Below, piece by piece: positions 35,951-44,017 of a stretch of 64,000 bases of DNA; positions within the stretch are counted from its first letter, which is position 1, and each line of letters starts with the position of its first letter. Source of the DNA: Streptomyces spongiae (GTDB lineage Bacteria > Actinomycetota > Actinomycetes > Streptomycetales > Streptomycetaceae). Position numbers and translations under genes: made by a program. The notes below the pieces were generated by a model. The model worked only from the letters and a program-made list of their open reading frames with translations. It searched no databases and had not been told where the DNA came from. The stretch is from positions 1 to 64,000 of the forward strand of contig NZ_VJZC01000002.1 in assembly GCF_009377185.1 (NCBI RefSeq), read 5' to 3'.

Positions 35951-36823
35951 ATGAGCACCGCATTCACCAGCGACATCACCGAGGCCGTCGTCGACAGCGT
36001 CGAGGGCACCACCGACCCCCGGCTGCGTGAGGTGCTCGGCGCCCTCGTCCGTCACCTCCACGACTTCGTCCGCGAGACCGAGCCGACCACGGCGGAGTGG
36101 GAGCAGGTCATCGGCTTCCTGACGAGGACCGGACAGACCTGCACGGACACGCGGCAGGAGTTCATCCTCCTGTCGGACGTGCTCGGCGTCTCGATGCTCG
36201 TCGAGACGCTCAACGCCGACCGTGCCGGGACCGGGGCGACGGAGTCCACGGTCCTCGGCCCGTTCCACATGACCGAGTCGCCCGTCCGGGAGCTCGGCGC
36301 GGACCTCGACCTGGTCGGCGGCGGCGAGCCGTGCGTGGTCAGCGGCCGGGTGCGGTCCGCCGACGGCACGCCGCTGCCGGGCGCCGTCCTCGACGTCTGG
36401 CAGGCGAACGCCGAGGGCTACTACGACGTGCAGCAGCCCGACGTCCAGCCGCCGGGCAACGGGCGCGGGCTGTTCACGGCGGACGCCGAGGGCCGCTTCT
36501 GGTTCCGTACGTGCGTGCCGAGCCCGTACCCGATCCCCACCGACGGCCCCGTCGGCGACCTGCTGCGCGCGACCGGACGGCACCCCTACCGACCCGCGCA
36601 CATCCACTTCATCGCCTCGGCCGAGGGGTACGCGCCGGTCACCACGCACATCTTCGTGGCGGGCACCGACTACCTCGACTCGGACGCGGTGTTCGCGGTC
36701 AAGAAGAGCCTCGTCCAGGACTTCGCCGAAACCGACGACCCGGCCCTGGCACGGGAGTTCGACGTTCCGAACCCGTTCCGGCACGCACGCTTCGACCTCG
36801 TCCTGGGCGAGGAGCGGTCGTGA
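35951..36823 (+). CDS. intradiol ring-cleavage dioxygenase (hydroxyquinol 1,2-dioxygenase-like)
   Basis: 290 aa. A helical dimerisation N-terminus (about 1-95) precedes the beta-sandwich catalytic domain. Likely Fe(III) ligands lie in NAEGYYDVQQPD (Tyr) and in HPYRPAHIHFIASAEGY (Tyr, His, His). PFHMTESPVRELG resembles hydroxyquinol and chlorocatechol dioxygenases. It opens hydroxyquinol to maleylacetate. The ATG has AGGGGAG upstream. The stop overlaps the maleylacetate reductase start. Confidence 0.9.
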   Translation: MSTAFTSDITEAVVDSVEGTTDPRLREVLGALVRHLHDFVRETEPTTAEWEQVIGFLTRTGQTCTDTRQEFILLSDVLGVSMLVETLNADRAGTGATESTVLGPFHMTESPVRELGADLDLVGGGEPCVVSGRVRSADGTPLPGAVLDVWQANAEGYYDVQQPDVQPPGNGRGLFTADAEGRFWFRTCVPSPYPIPTDGPVGDLLRATGRHPYRPAHIHFIASAEGYAPVTTHIFVAGTDYLDSDAVFAVKKSLVQDFAETDDPALAREFDVPNPFRHARFDLVLGEERS

Positions 36824-37887
36824 GGGAGTTCGTCCACGAGACCCGGCCGATGCGGGTCGTCTTCCGCCCCGGAGCCTCGGTGAGCGCGGTGCCGGACGAG
36901 GCGCACCGGCTCGGACTGCGGCGGCTGCTCGTCGTGTGCGGTCCCCGGGGCGAGGCCACCGCACGGGCGGTGGCGGACTCCCTGGGTGACGCCTGCGCCG
37001 GGCTGCACGCCGAGGCCCGTATGCACGTGCCCGTGGAGGTAGCCGACCGGGCCGTCGAGGTGGCGCGGGCCGCGGGCGCCGACGGCTGCGTGGCGGTCGG
37101 CGGCGGCTCCGCGATCGGCCTCGGCAAGGCCGTCGCCCTGCGCACCGGTCTGCCGCTGATCGCCGTGCCGTCGACGTACTCGGGCTCCGAGATGACCCCG
37201 GTCTGGGGCCTGACCGACCAGGGCGTCAAACGGACGGGCCGTGATCCGTCGGTGCTGCCGCGCAGTGTGGTCTACGACCCTGACCTCACCCTGTCGATGC
37301 CCGTGGGCCTGTCCGTGACGAGCGGCATCAACGCGGTGGCACACGCCGCCGAGGCACTGTACGCGCCGGACGCTTCGCCGCTGATCTCGCTGACGGCCGA
37401 GGAGGGCGCACGGGCGATGACCCACGCCCTTCCCGGGCTGGCGGCCGATCCCGCGGACCCGGACGCGCGCGGGCGCGCCCTGTACGGGGCCTGGTTGTGC
37501 GGTGCCGCGCTGGGTGCCACCACCATGGGCCTGCACCACAAGCTGTGCCATGTCCTCGGGGGCACGTTCGGTATGCCGCACGCCGAGACGCACACCGTGG
37601 TCCTGCCGTACGCCCTCGCCTTCAACGCGCCCGCCGCCCCCGAGGCCATGGCCGCCCTGGCGCGCGCCCTGGGTACCGAGGACCCCGCGCTCGCCCTGTG
37701 GAACCTCTCCGCCCGCCTGGGCGCACCCCGCTCCCTCGCCGAACTCGGCCTGACCGAGCCCGACTTGACGGTGGCGGCGGGGCAGACCGCGGGCCAGGCG
37801 TACCCCAACCCCCGCGAAATCACGGTGGACGGCGTGCTGGAGTTACTGAAGGCGGCGTACGAGGGCCGGGCACCGCGGTCGTCGTGA
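36820..37887 (+). CDS. maleylacetate reductase (iron-containing alcohol dehydrogenase family)
   Basis: 355 aa, GTG start in a GTGA overlap with the dioxygenase. NAD(P) binding is suggested by GGGSAIGLGKAVAL and PSTYSGSEMTPVWG. Metal and active-site histidines lie in AVAHAAEALYAPDAS and GLHHKLCHVLGGTFGMPHAETH. Reduces maleylacetate to 3-oxoadipate, the last step before the beta-ketoadipate route. Codon 342 is TTA (37843-37845), so full-length translation may depend on bldA even though the gene is catabolic. Confidence 0.92.
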   Translation: MREFVHETRPMRVVFRPGASVSAVPDEAHRLGLRRLLVVCGPRGEATARAVADSLGDACAGLHAEARMHVPVEVADRAVEVARAAGADGCVAVGGGSAIGLGKAVALRTGLPLIAVPSTYSGSEMTPVWGLTDQGVKRTGRDPSVLPRSVVYDPDLTLSMPVGLSVTSGINAVAHAAEALYAPDASPLISLTAEEGARAMTHALPGLAADPADPDARGRALYGAWLCGAALGATTMGLHHKLCHVLGGTFGMPHAETHTVVLPYALAFNAPAAPEAMAALARALGTEDPALALWNLSARLGAPRSLAELGLTEPDLTVAAGQTAGQAYPNPREITVDGVLELLKAAYEGRAPRSS

Positions 37888-37960
37888 CCGCCCCGGCCGG
37901 GCCCGCCGCCCAGGCCTGTGCCACCGTGAACTGCTGAACGAAAACTGAAAGGTGAACTTC

Positions 37961-38872
37961 ATGGCCCTCGGACTGCTCCGGCGGCGACTCAAGGGTGTCT
38001 CCGGAGGCGCGGCAGGCCGCGCACTTCCGGTACCGGCCGGCGCGGGTGTCGTCGTCCGCGAGGTCCTCGACCCCGTCAACCAGCCCATGGGCGGCGCCGA
38101 TGTGACGGTGATGGAACTGCGCAGCCACCGGGTCGCGGCACGCGGCACCACGGACCCGTACGGCTTCTTCACGGCCGTCCTGCCGCCCGGCAACTACAGC
38201 CTGCTGATCGTGGCGGAGGGTCTGGAACCGCACCGCGAGACCGTCGACGTCGTCGCGGACGCGGGCCCGGCCCCGCAGCGCGTGTGGCTCCAGACGGCCC
38301 GTCAGCTCGAACTCCCGAACGCGGGCACCTGGCTCTTCGACCCGCCGCACACGGCGATCCGCTTCATCGCCAAGCACGTCGGCATGGCCCATGTGCACGG
38401 CCGTTTCGAACGGTTCGAGGGCGGCATCCAGGTCATGCAGGACGTGTCCGAGTCCCGCGTCCACGTGCGCATCGACGCCTCCAGCATCAACACCGGCAAC
38501 AACACCCGGGACACGCACCTGCGTTCGGAGGACTTCCTCGACGTCGAGCGCTTCCCGTACATCGACTTCCACAGCACCCGCTTCTCCTACCGGGGCGGCA
38601 GCAAGTGGACGCTGCTGGGCACCCTGACCATGCACGGCGTGAGCCGGTCCGTGGGGCTGGACACCACGTACCTGGGCATGGTCAACGGCGGCTACGGCGA
38701 GGAGTTGCGCTGCGCGGCCCTGGCCAAGGCGGAGCTGCACCGGGAGGACTACACCCTTAACTGGCGCACGATGCTGGCGCGCGGCATCGCGGTGGTGGGT
38801 CCGACGGTCCAACTGGAGCTGGACGTCCAGGCGATGTACCGCACGCACGACACACCGACGCCGCCGGAGTAA
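37961..38872 (+). CDS. CnaB/carboxypeptidase-regulatory + YceI fusion protein
   Basis: 303 aa from the ATG at 37961 (AAGGTG upstream). The N-terminal part (about 25-110; VVVREVLDPVNQPMGGADVTV, then TTDPYGFFTAVLPPGNYSLLIVAEG) is a carboxypeptidase-regulatory-like sandwich. The C-terminal part (about 120-295; WLFDPPHTAIRFIAKHVGMAHVHGRFERFEGGI and LTMHGVSRSV) is a YceI lipid-binding barrel. No signal peptide is clear, so it may stay in the cytosol, unlike most YceI proteins. It lies 73 bp after the catabolic operon. Role unknown. Confidence 0.88.
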   Translation: MALGLLRRRLKGVSGGAAGRALPVPAGAGVVVREVLDPVNQPMGGADVTVMELRSHRVAARGTTDPYGFFTAVLPPGNYSLLIVAEGLEPHRETVDVVADAGPAPQRVWLQTARQLELPNAGTWLFDPPHTAIRFIAKHVGMAHVHGRFERFEGGIQVMQDVSESRVHVRIDASSINTGNNTRDTHLRSEDFLDVERFPYIDFHSTRFSYRGGSKWTLLGTLTMHGVSRSVGLDTTYLGMVNGGYGEELRCAALAKAELHREDYTLNWRTMLARGIAVVGPTVQLELDVQAMYRTHDTPTPPE

Positions 38873-38874
38873 CA

Positions 38875-38927
38875 CCAAGGGGGTGCGAACACGCCCGCGG
38901 CCAAGGGGGGTGCGAGCGCGCCCGCAG
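38875..38927 (+). repeat. imperfect 26-27 bp tandem repeat
   Basis: Two adjacent units (38875-38900 and 38901-38927) share CCAAGGGGG-TGCGA and CGCCCGC. They fill the gap between the YceI fusion gene and the AraC-type regulator gene. Either a small duplication or paired binding sites. Confidence 0.6.
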
Positions 38928-38944
38928 GGGAAGGAGACACCCCC

Positions 38945-39946
38945 ATGACCACCGTCTCCCACACCCACACCGCGGCCCGCGCCCACGAGCGGGCCGAGCG
39001 TTTCCAACAGGTCGCCTCGGACGTGTTCGCGCCCCTGAGTATCAGGCCCGGCGCGGTCGACGAGGGCGGCACCCTGGACTGCGCCAGGCCCGGCCGCGTG
39101 CTGGTCACCCGGATCACCGGAGGGCCGTGCACCGTACGCCGCACCCCCTCCCTCATCGGCTCCGGCGACCGCGAGCTGGTGAAGGTGGCGTTACACGGAC
39201 GGGGGCGCGCGGGCGTCGAGCAGGACGGGCGCCAGTGCCTGCCGGGCCCCGGCGACCTCGTCGTCTACGAGACCACCCGCCCCTACGAGCTGCGCTTCTG
39301 GGAGCCCTTCGACCTGGTGGTGCTCGGCATCCCCCGCACGCTGCTGGGTCCGTTCGGCGACCGGCTCCCCTCCCGCACGGCGTCGGCGGTGCCGACCGAC
39401 GGCGGCGGCGGACGGCTGGCGGCGTCACTGCTGCGGGACGCCGCCGGCGACCTGGACGCGTGCACCGGCGGGGGCGCCCCGCACCTGGCCGACGCGCTGG
39501 TGTCCGTGGTCCTGTCGGCACTCGCGGAACAGCCGGTCGACGTGAGCGCGACGGACGACCTCGGCGACCGCATCCTCACCTACTGCCTGGGCAGGCTCTC
39601 CGATCCCCGGCTCTCGCCGGAGTCGGTGGCCCGCGCCCACCACGTCTCCGTCCGCCACCTGCACAAGGTGCTGCGACAGCGTGGCGTCACGCTCGCCTCC
39701 TGGATCCGCGGCCGGCGGCTGGAGCGGATCCGGCGCGACCTCGCGGACCCCGCCCTCGTCGACCGCAACGTGGCCGTGATCGCCGCCCGCTGGGGCATCC
39801 TCGACGCCACACACCTCAGCCGCGCCCTGCGCGCGGAGTGCGGGCAGAGCGCGTCGGAGATCCGGGAGGCGGCGGGTACGGACCGTGGGCCGACCTCTTT
39901 CAGGACGCGGCGAGGAGGAGGTCGGCGGCCTTCTCGCCGATCATGA
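38945..39946 (+). CDS. AraC-family regulator, TTA-containing
   Basis: 333 aa. The N-terminal AraC-binding-like cupin (about 15-190; VDEGGTLDCARPGRVLVTRIT, then LPGPGDLVVYETTRPYELRF) precedes a C-terminal double helix-turn-helix (about 205-310; SVARAHHVSVRHLHKVLRQRGV and RWGILDATHLSRALRAECGQSASEIR). The ATG follows AAGGAG. Codon 83 is TTA (39191-39193). It overlaps the convergent GMC gene by 47 bp at the 3' end. Targets unknown; the YceI or GMC gene is nearest. Confidence 0.88.
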   Translation: MTTVSHTHTAARAHERAERFQQVASDVFAPLSIRPGAVDEGGTLDCARPGRVLVTRITGGPCTVRRTPSLIGSGDRELVKVALHGRGRAGVEQDGRQCLPGPGDLVVYETTRPYELRFWEPFDLVVLGIPRTLLGPFGDRLPSRTASAVPTDGGGGRLAASLLRDAAGDLDACTGGGAPHLADALVSVVLSALAEQPVDVSATDDLGDRILTYCLGRLSDPRLSPESVARAHHVSVRHLHKVLRQRGVTLASWIRGRRLERIRRDLADPALVDRNVAVIAARWGILDATHLSRALRAECGQSASEIREAAGTDRGPTSFRTRRGGGRRPSRRS

Positions 39947-41435
39947 TCGACGGGGCGTTGGTGTTGCCGGACGGGATGGACGGCATGATCGAGGCGTCCG
40001 CGACGCGCAGCCCCTCGACGCCGTACACACGCAGGTCCGGGTCGACGACGGACAGGGCGTCCTGGCCCATCCGGCAGGTGCCGACCTGGTGGTGGTAGGT
40101 CCCGACGGCCCGGCGCACGTAGGCGCGAAGGTCGTCCCGGGTGCGGGCCTCGGGCCCGGGTGCCACCTCGGCCTTGCGCCAGCCGTCGAAGGCCGCCTGT
40201 CCGCCGATCTCCCGGCACAGCTCCACCGCGTCGACGAGCGCTTCGAGGTCGTACCGCTCGGCGAGGACGTTCGGGTCGAGCAGCGGGGCCGCCTCCGGAT
40301 CGCCCGAGGCGAGCCGCAGGGTGCCCCGGGACTGCGGCCGGACGATGCCGGGCGCGATGGTGTAGCCGTGCTCCGGCACCGGGTACGACTCGGCCGGGTA
40401 GACCAGGTGCAGGAAGAGCGGCTGCAGATCGGGGCCCGAACGGCGGGGATCGGTGGACGTGTACAGCTGGCCCTCCAGCAGGTTGGCCTTTCCGGGCGGC
40501 AGCGGCCGCGATGCCTCGTACACGTTGCTGACCAGCAGGTGGTCGTGGAGGTTCTCGCCGACCCCGGACAGGTCCGCGGTCACGTCGACGCCCACCTCGC
40601 GCAGGTGCCCGGCCGGGCCGATGCCGGAGAGCAGCAGCGTCTGGGCCGAACCGATGACCCCGGCGCTGAGGACCACCTCGGCGGTCGCGTACGCCTGGCG
40701 CAGGGCGCCCCCGGCGGCGTACTCGACGCCGATCGCCCGGCCGCCGTCGAGCAGGACGCGGTGCACCCGGGCGCCGGTGGTGACGGTCAGCTTCGGGTGA
40801 CCGGATCGGCCGAGGACCGGGGCGACGAAGCTCTGCCAGGCACTCATCCGGCGGCCGTCGCGGATCGTGGCGTGGTTGAGACCGACGCCGGTCATCCGCT
40901 CGCCGTTGAAGTCGTCGGTGGGCTCGTGGCCCAGCGCGACGGCGGCCTCCACGAAGGCGGTGGTGGTGGGGTGGGGGTCGGTGATGCGGCTGACCGGCAG
41001 GGGGCCGCCCTCGCCGTGCCAGTCGCTCTCGCCGTCCACATGGTCCTCGGACCGTTTGAAGAGCGGGAGCACACTGTCCCAGTCCCACCCCGGACAGCCC
41101 GAGTAGGCCCAGGCGTCGTAGTCGCCGCGGTGACCACGGATGTAGATCATGCCGTTCAGCGAGCTGGAGCCGCCGAGCACCTTGCCGCGCGGCCAGAACA
41201 GGGTCCTGTCGTTCGCGTGCCGCTGGGGCACGGTCATGGCCGCCCAGTCCAGCTCGGACTGGAACAGCAGCGGCCAGCCCTGCGGGCTGTGCACCCGCTC
41301 GTCGTCGTCCGCCGGGCCGGCCTCGACGACATGCACGGAGTGCCCCCGGTCCAGCAGCCGCCTGACGACGACGCTGCCGGCCGAACCAGCCCCCACCACC
41401 AGGTAGTCGTGCTCGACAGGTGCCTGCTCTGCCAT
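39900..41435 (-). CDS. GMC-family FAD-dependent oxidoreductase
   Basis: 511 aa. The N-terminal dinucleotide motif VVGAGSAGSVVVRRLLD, the GMC signature PRGKVLGGSSSLNGMIYIRG, and the C-terminal catalytic region (YHHQVGTCRMG and IPSGNTNAPSIMIGEKAADLL) are complete. Resembles choline dehydrogenase-type alcohol oxidases, with no signal peptide. Substrate unknown. It stands alone, convergent with the AraC regulator gene, so an alcohol-sensing role for that regulator is possible but unproven. Confidence 0.9.
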   Translation of the reverse strand: MAEQAPVEHDYLVVGAGSAGSVVVRRLLDRGHSVHVVEAGPADDDERVHSPQGWPLLFQSELDWAAMTVPQRHANDRTLFWPRGKVLGGSSSLNGMIYIRGHRGDYDAWAYSGCPGWDWDSVLPLFKRSEDHVDGESDWHGEGGPLPVSRITDPHPTTTAFVEAAVALGHEPTDDFNGERMTGVGLNHATIRDGRRMSAWQSFVAPVLGRSGHPKLTVTTGARVHRVLLDGGRAIGVEYAAGGALRQAYATAEVVLSAGVIGSAQTLLLSGIGPAGHLREVGVDVTADLSGVGENLHDHLLVSNVYEASRPLPPGKANLLEGQLYTSTDPRRSGPDLQPLFLHLVYPAESYPVPEHGYTIAPGIVRPQSRGTLRLASGDPEAAPLLDPNVLAERYDLEALVDAVELCREIGGQAAFDGWRKAEVAPGPEARTRDDLRAYVRRAVGTYHHQVGTCRMGQDALSVVDPDLRVYGVEGLRVADASIMPSIPSGNTNAPSIMIGEKAADLLLAAS

Positions 41436-41568
41436 GGTGTCCCGCTTCCGTCACGCGTACTCGTCCTCGCGACGGTAGGCGGGATGGGGGCGTGCGGTTC
41501 TCCGCCGAGCGCACGCGCACTCTCCAGGGAGTGCACAGCGGCACCGCGGGCCCCGGCCCCGGACCGGC

Positions 41569-42930
41569 TCAGCGGTCCAGGTAGGAGAGTTCGGGGAACT
41601 GGCGCTGGTAGGCGTCCAGCAGGCGCTTGGCGACGGCGTACGAGTCGATCAGCGGGTGGATGGTCAGTGCCCTGACCGCGTGGGCGCGGTCGCCGGTGGC
41701 GGCGGCACGGATGACGGCGCGCTCGACCGCCTTCACCGCACACACCAGGCCCGTGCCGTGGTCGGGAAGCGGGGCTCCGGCGATGGGGTGGGCGCCGTTG
41801 GCGTCGACGTGGCAGGGGACCTCGATCACGGCGTCGTCGTCGAGGACCGGGATACGGCCGCGCCCCCGGACGTTGAGAATCAGGGCGGTGCGCTCGTCCA
41901 GGGCGATGGCCCGCATGAGGGAGAGGGCCACCTGCTCGTAGCCCCCGGACTCCAGGTCGCAGGAGTCGCGTTCGCCCATGCCGACGGCGTCGCGGTTCTC
42001 CGCCATGTACGTGGTCTCGCGCTCCAGGCGGGTCGCGTCCCAGGCGTGCCAGGCCGCGCGGGGTGCCGACGGGCCGGTGCCGTCGGTGCCCATGGCGTCG
42101 TAGAAGCGCTGCTGCTGGGAGTGCAGGAAGGCGCCGCGGGTCTGTTCGGCGGCCCGGGCGGAGCCGACGGACTCGCGGTGGAAGTAGTAGTAGTGCAGGT
42201 ACTCGTTGGGCAGCGCGCCGAGCGTGCGCAGCAGGTCGGCGCCGAAGAGCTTGCCCTCCTCGAAGGAGGTCAGGGCGGCCTCGTCGGCGAAGAGGGACGG
42301 CAGCAGGTCCCGGCCGTCGGCGTACAGGCCGCACAGCCAGCCCAGGTGGTTCAGGCCCACGTAGTCCAGGCGGACGCGGGCCGGGTCGGCGCCGAGTGCT
42401 CCGGCGACGCGGCGGCCGAGGCCCACCGGGGAGTCGCAGATGCCGATCACGCGGTCGCCGAGGTGGGCGGTCATCGCCTCGGTGACCATGCCGGCGGGGT
42501 TGGTGAAGTTGATGACCCAGGCGTCGGGGGAGAGGGCCGCCACACGGCGGGCGATGTCCAGGGCCACGGGGATGGTGCGCAGGCCGTAGGAGATGCCGCC
42601 CGCTCCGACGGTCTCCTGGCCGAGGACGCCTTCCTCCAGGGCGATCCGCTCGTCCGCCGCGCGCCCGGCCAGCCCTCCGACTCGGATCGCGGAGAACACG
42701 AAGTCAGCGCCGGTGACGGCCTCGTCGAGGTCGGTGGTGACGGTGACGGTGGGCGGGTCGGGGTGCCCGGCCGCCTGGTCGGCGAGGACCTTGCGGATGG
42801 TCGCCAGCCGGGAGGCGTCCAGGTCGTACAGCGTGACGTCGGTGACGCGTCCTTCGCCGCGGTCGCCCAGCAGCGCCCGGTAGACGAGCGGGACCCGGAA
42901 GCCCCCGCCGCCCAGAATCGTGAGTCTCAT
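41569..42930 (-). CDS. GH4 family glycosidase (6-phospho-beta-glucosidase-like)
   Basis: 453 aa. N-terminal NAD-binding ILGGGGFRVPLVYRALL, then ENALKAD-type SAIRVGG, NFTNPAGMVTEAM, ICDSPVGL and VGLNHLGW; the C-terminus has EVPCHVDANGAHPIAG. GH4 enzymes use NAD+ and a divalent metal in a redox-assisted cleavage. Most members annotated this way act on 6-phosphoglycosides, yet the import system next door is an ABC transporter, not a PTS. Substrate phosphorylation is therefore doubtful. The ATG overlaps the DeoR-type stop, so regulator and enzyme form one unit. Confidence 0.88.
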   Translation of the reverse strand: MRLTILGGGGFRVPLVYRALLGDRGEGRVTDVTLYDLDASRLATIRKVLADQAAGHPDPPTVTVTTDLDEAVTGADFVFSAIRVGGLAGRAADERIALEEGVLGQETVGAGGISYGLRTIPVALDIARRVAALSPDAWVINFTNPAGMVTEAMTAHLGDRVIGICDSPVGLGRRVAGALGADPARVRLDYVGLNHLGWLCGLYADGRDLLPSLFADEAALTSFEEGKLFGADLLRTLGALPNEYLHYYYFHRESVGSARAAEQTRGAFLHSQQQRFYDAMGTDGTGPSAPRAAWHAWDATRLERETTYMAENRDAVGMGERDSCDLESGGYEQVALSLMRAIALDERTALILNVRGRGRIPVLDDDAVIEVPCHVDANGAHPIAGAPLPDHGTGLVCAVKAVERAVIRAAATGDRAHAVRALTIHPLIDSYAVAKRLLDAYQRQFPELSYLDR

Positions 42931-43691
42931 ACCTCGACCACCTCAACTCCCGCCTCGCGCAGCCGGCCACAGGTCGCCTTGTCCCCCGGGGCGTTGGTCA
43001 CCACGACATCGAGGTCCTCCGGCCCGCACACCCGGGCCATTCCGGTGCCGGGGAACTTGCCCGCGTCCGCCACCAGGACCACCTGGGCGCTCGCGGCGAT
43101 CATCGCCCGTTTCACGGGCACCTCCACGGCGGTGGTGTCCAGCACCTGGCCGTCGGGGCGTATTCCACTGGTGCCGAGAAACAGCCGGTCCGCGTGGATC
43201 TGGCGGAGATTGTCCTCGGTGAGGAAACCGACCAGCGAGCGGTAGTCGCGCCGGACCACACCGCCCAGCAGTATCAGCTGGACGTCCTTGTCGTCCTGGA
43301 GCTCCTCGTAGACCGCCAGGTTGCTCGTGATCACGGTCAGCGACCGGCCGTGCAGATGGCGGGCCACTCGGTGGGCCGTGGTGCCGATGTCGAGCAGCAC
43401 CGTCTCGCCGTCCCTGATCAGTTCCGCGCACCGCGCGGCCAACACGTCCTTGGCCTCGACCCGGACCGCGGCCACGTCGGCGAAGGGATCGTCCTCGCCG
43501 ACCAGGGGGGCCGCGCCGCCGTAGACACGTTTGAGCAGGCCCTCCTCCTCCAGCTGCACCAGGTCGCGCCGGATGGTGGCCTGGCTCGCCCCGACCTTCT
43601 CGGCCAGGGAGACCACCGTGGTGGGCCCGTCCGCGCGCAGGACACGCAGGATCAGCTGATGTCTTCGGTCAGGGAGCATGGCGCTGACCAT
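42927..43691 (-). CDS. DeoR/GlpR-family repressor
   Basis: 254 aa. N-terminal HTH (MLPDRRHQLILRVLRADGPTTVVSLAEKVGASQATIRRDLVQLEEEGLLKRVYGGA), then a sugar-phosphate sensing domain (DIGTTAHRVARHL, and FLGTSGIRPDGQVLDTTAVEVPVKRAM). The start at 43691 gives MVSAM; an ATG 12 nt later is an alternative. Divergent from the ABC importer and coupled to the GH4 gene, it probably represses both units and is released by a sugar phosphate. Confidence 0.93.
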   Translation of the reverse strand: MVSAMLPDRRHQLILRVLRADGPTTVVSLAEKVGASQATIRRDLVQLEEEGLLKRVYGGAAPLVGEDDPFADVAAVRVEAKDVLAARCAELIRDGETVLLDIGTTAHRVARHLHGRSLTVITSNLAVYEELQDDKDVQLILLGGVVRRDYRSLVGFLTEDNLRQIHADRLFLGTSGIRPDGQVLDTTAVEVPVKRAMIAASAQVVLVADAGKFPGTGMARVCGPEDLDVVVTNAPGDKATCGRLREAGVEVVEV

Positions 43692-44017
43692 ACTCGGGAA
43701 CTCGCCAAACTCAAGCAAAGTCGCGCATGAATGTCTCGATCTCTGCTTGACCCTTGTCAAACTCGCGCACCGGGTGCACTCTCTTGCGTAATTCGAGCCA
43801 GGCCCGGACCCCACTCCGGTCAGCCGAAGCGGAGAAGAGGCATATTTCGCCGCCCCGACGCATCGGCACCGTCCGAGAGGACCAGCTCACCACGTTCCGG
43901 GTAGCGGGGCGCGTCAACGGATACCGGCGATCTTCAGCCATCCGGAACCCCGCCGCGCCCTCAGCCGCCCACGACTCGCAGGTCCTTGCCGGACAAGCCG
44001 AACACCAGGAGAAGACC
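43692..44017. promoter_or_regulatory. divergent regulatory region of the GH4/ABC locus
   Basis: This 326-bp gap holds no convincing gene. TCAAGCA (43711-43717) and TGCTTGA (43744-43750) are a perfect 7-bp inverted repeat, and TTGAC-CCTT-GTCAA follows at 43746-43759. Both are close to the repressor start and are candidate DeoR-type operators. AGGAG at 44007-44011 is the ribosome-binding site of the solute-binding protein gene. Confidence 0.45.

Noticed and set aside
39580..41675. Long frames on both strands over the GMC gene
   Set aside because: The GMC frame itself (39900-41435) has every family motif; the others are shadows with Arg/Pro/Ala-rich translations.
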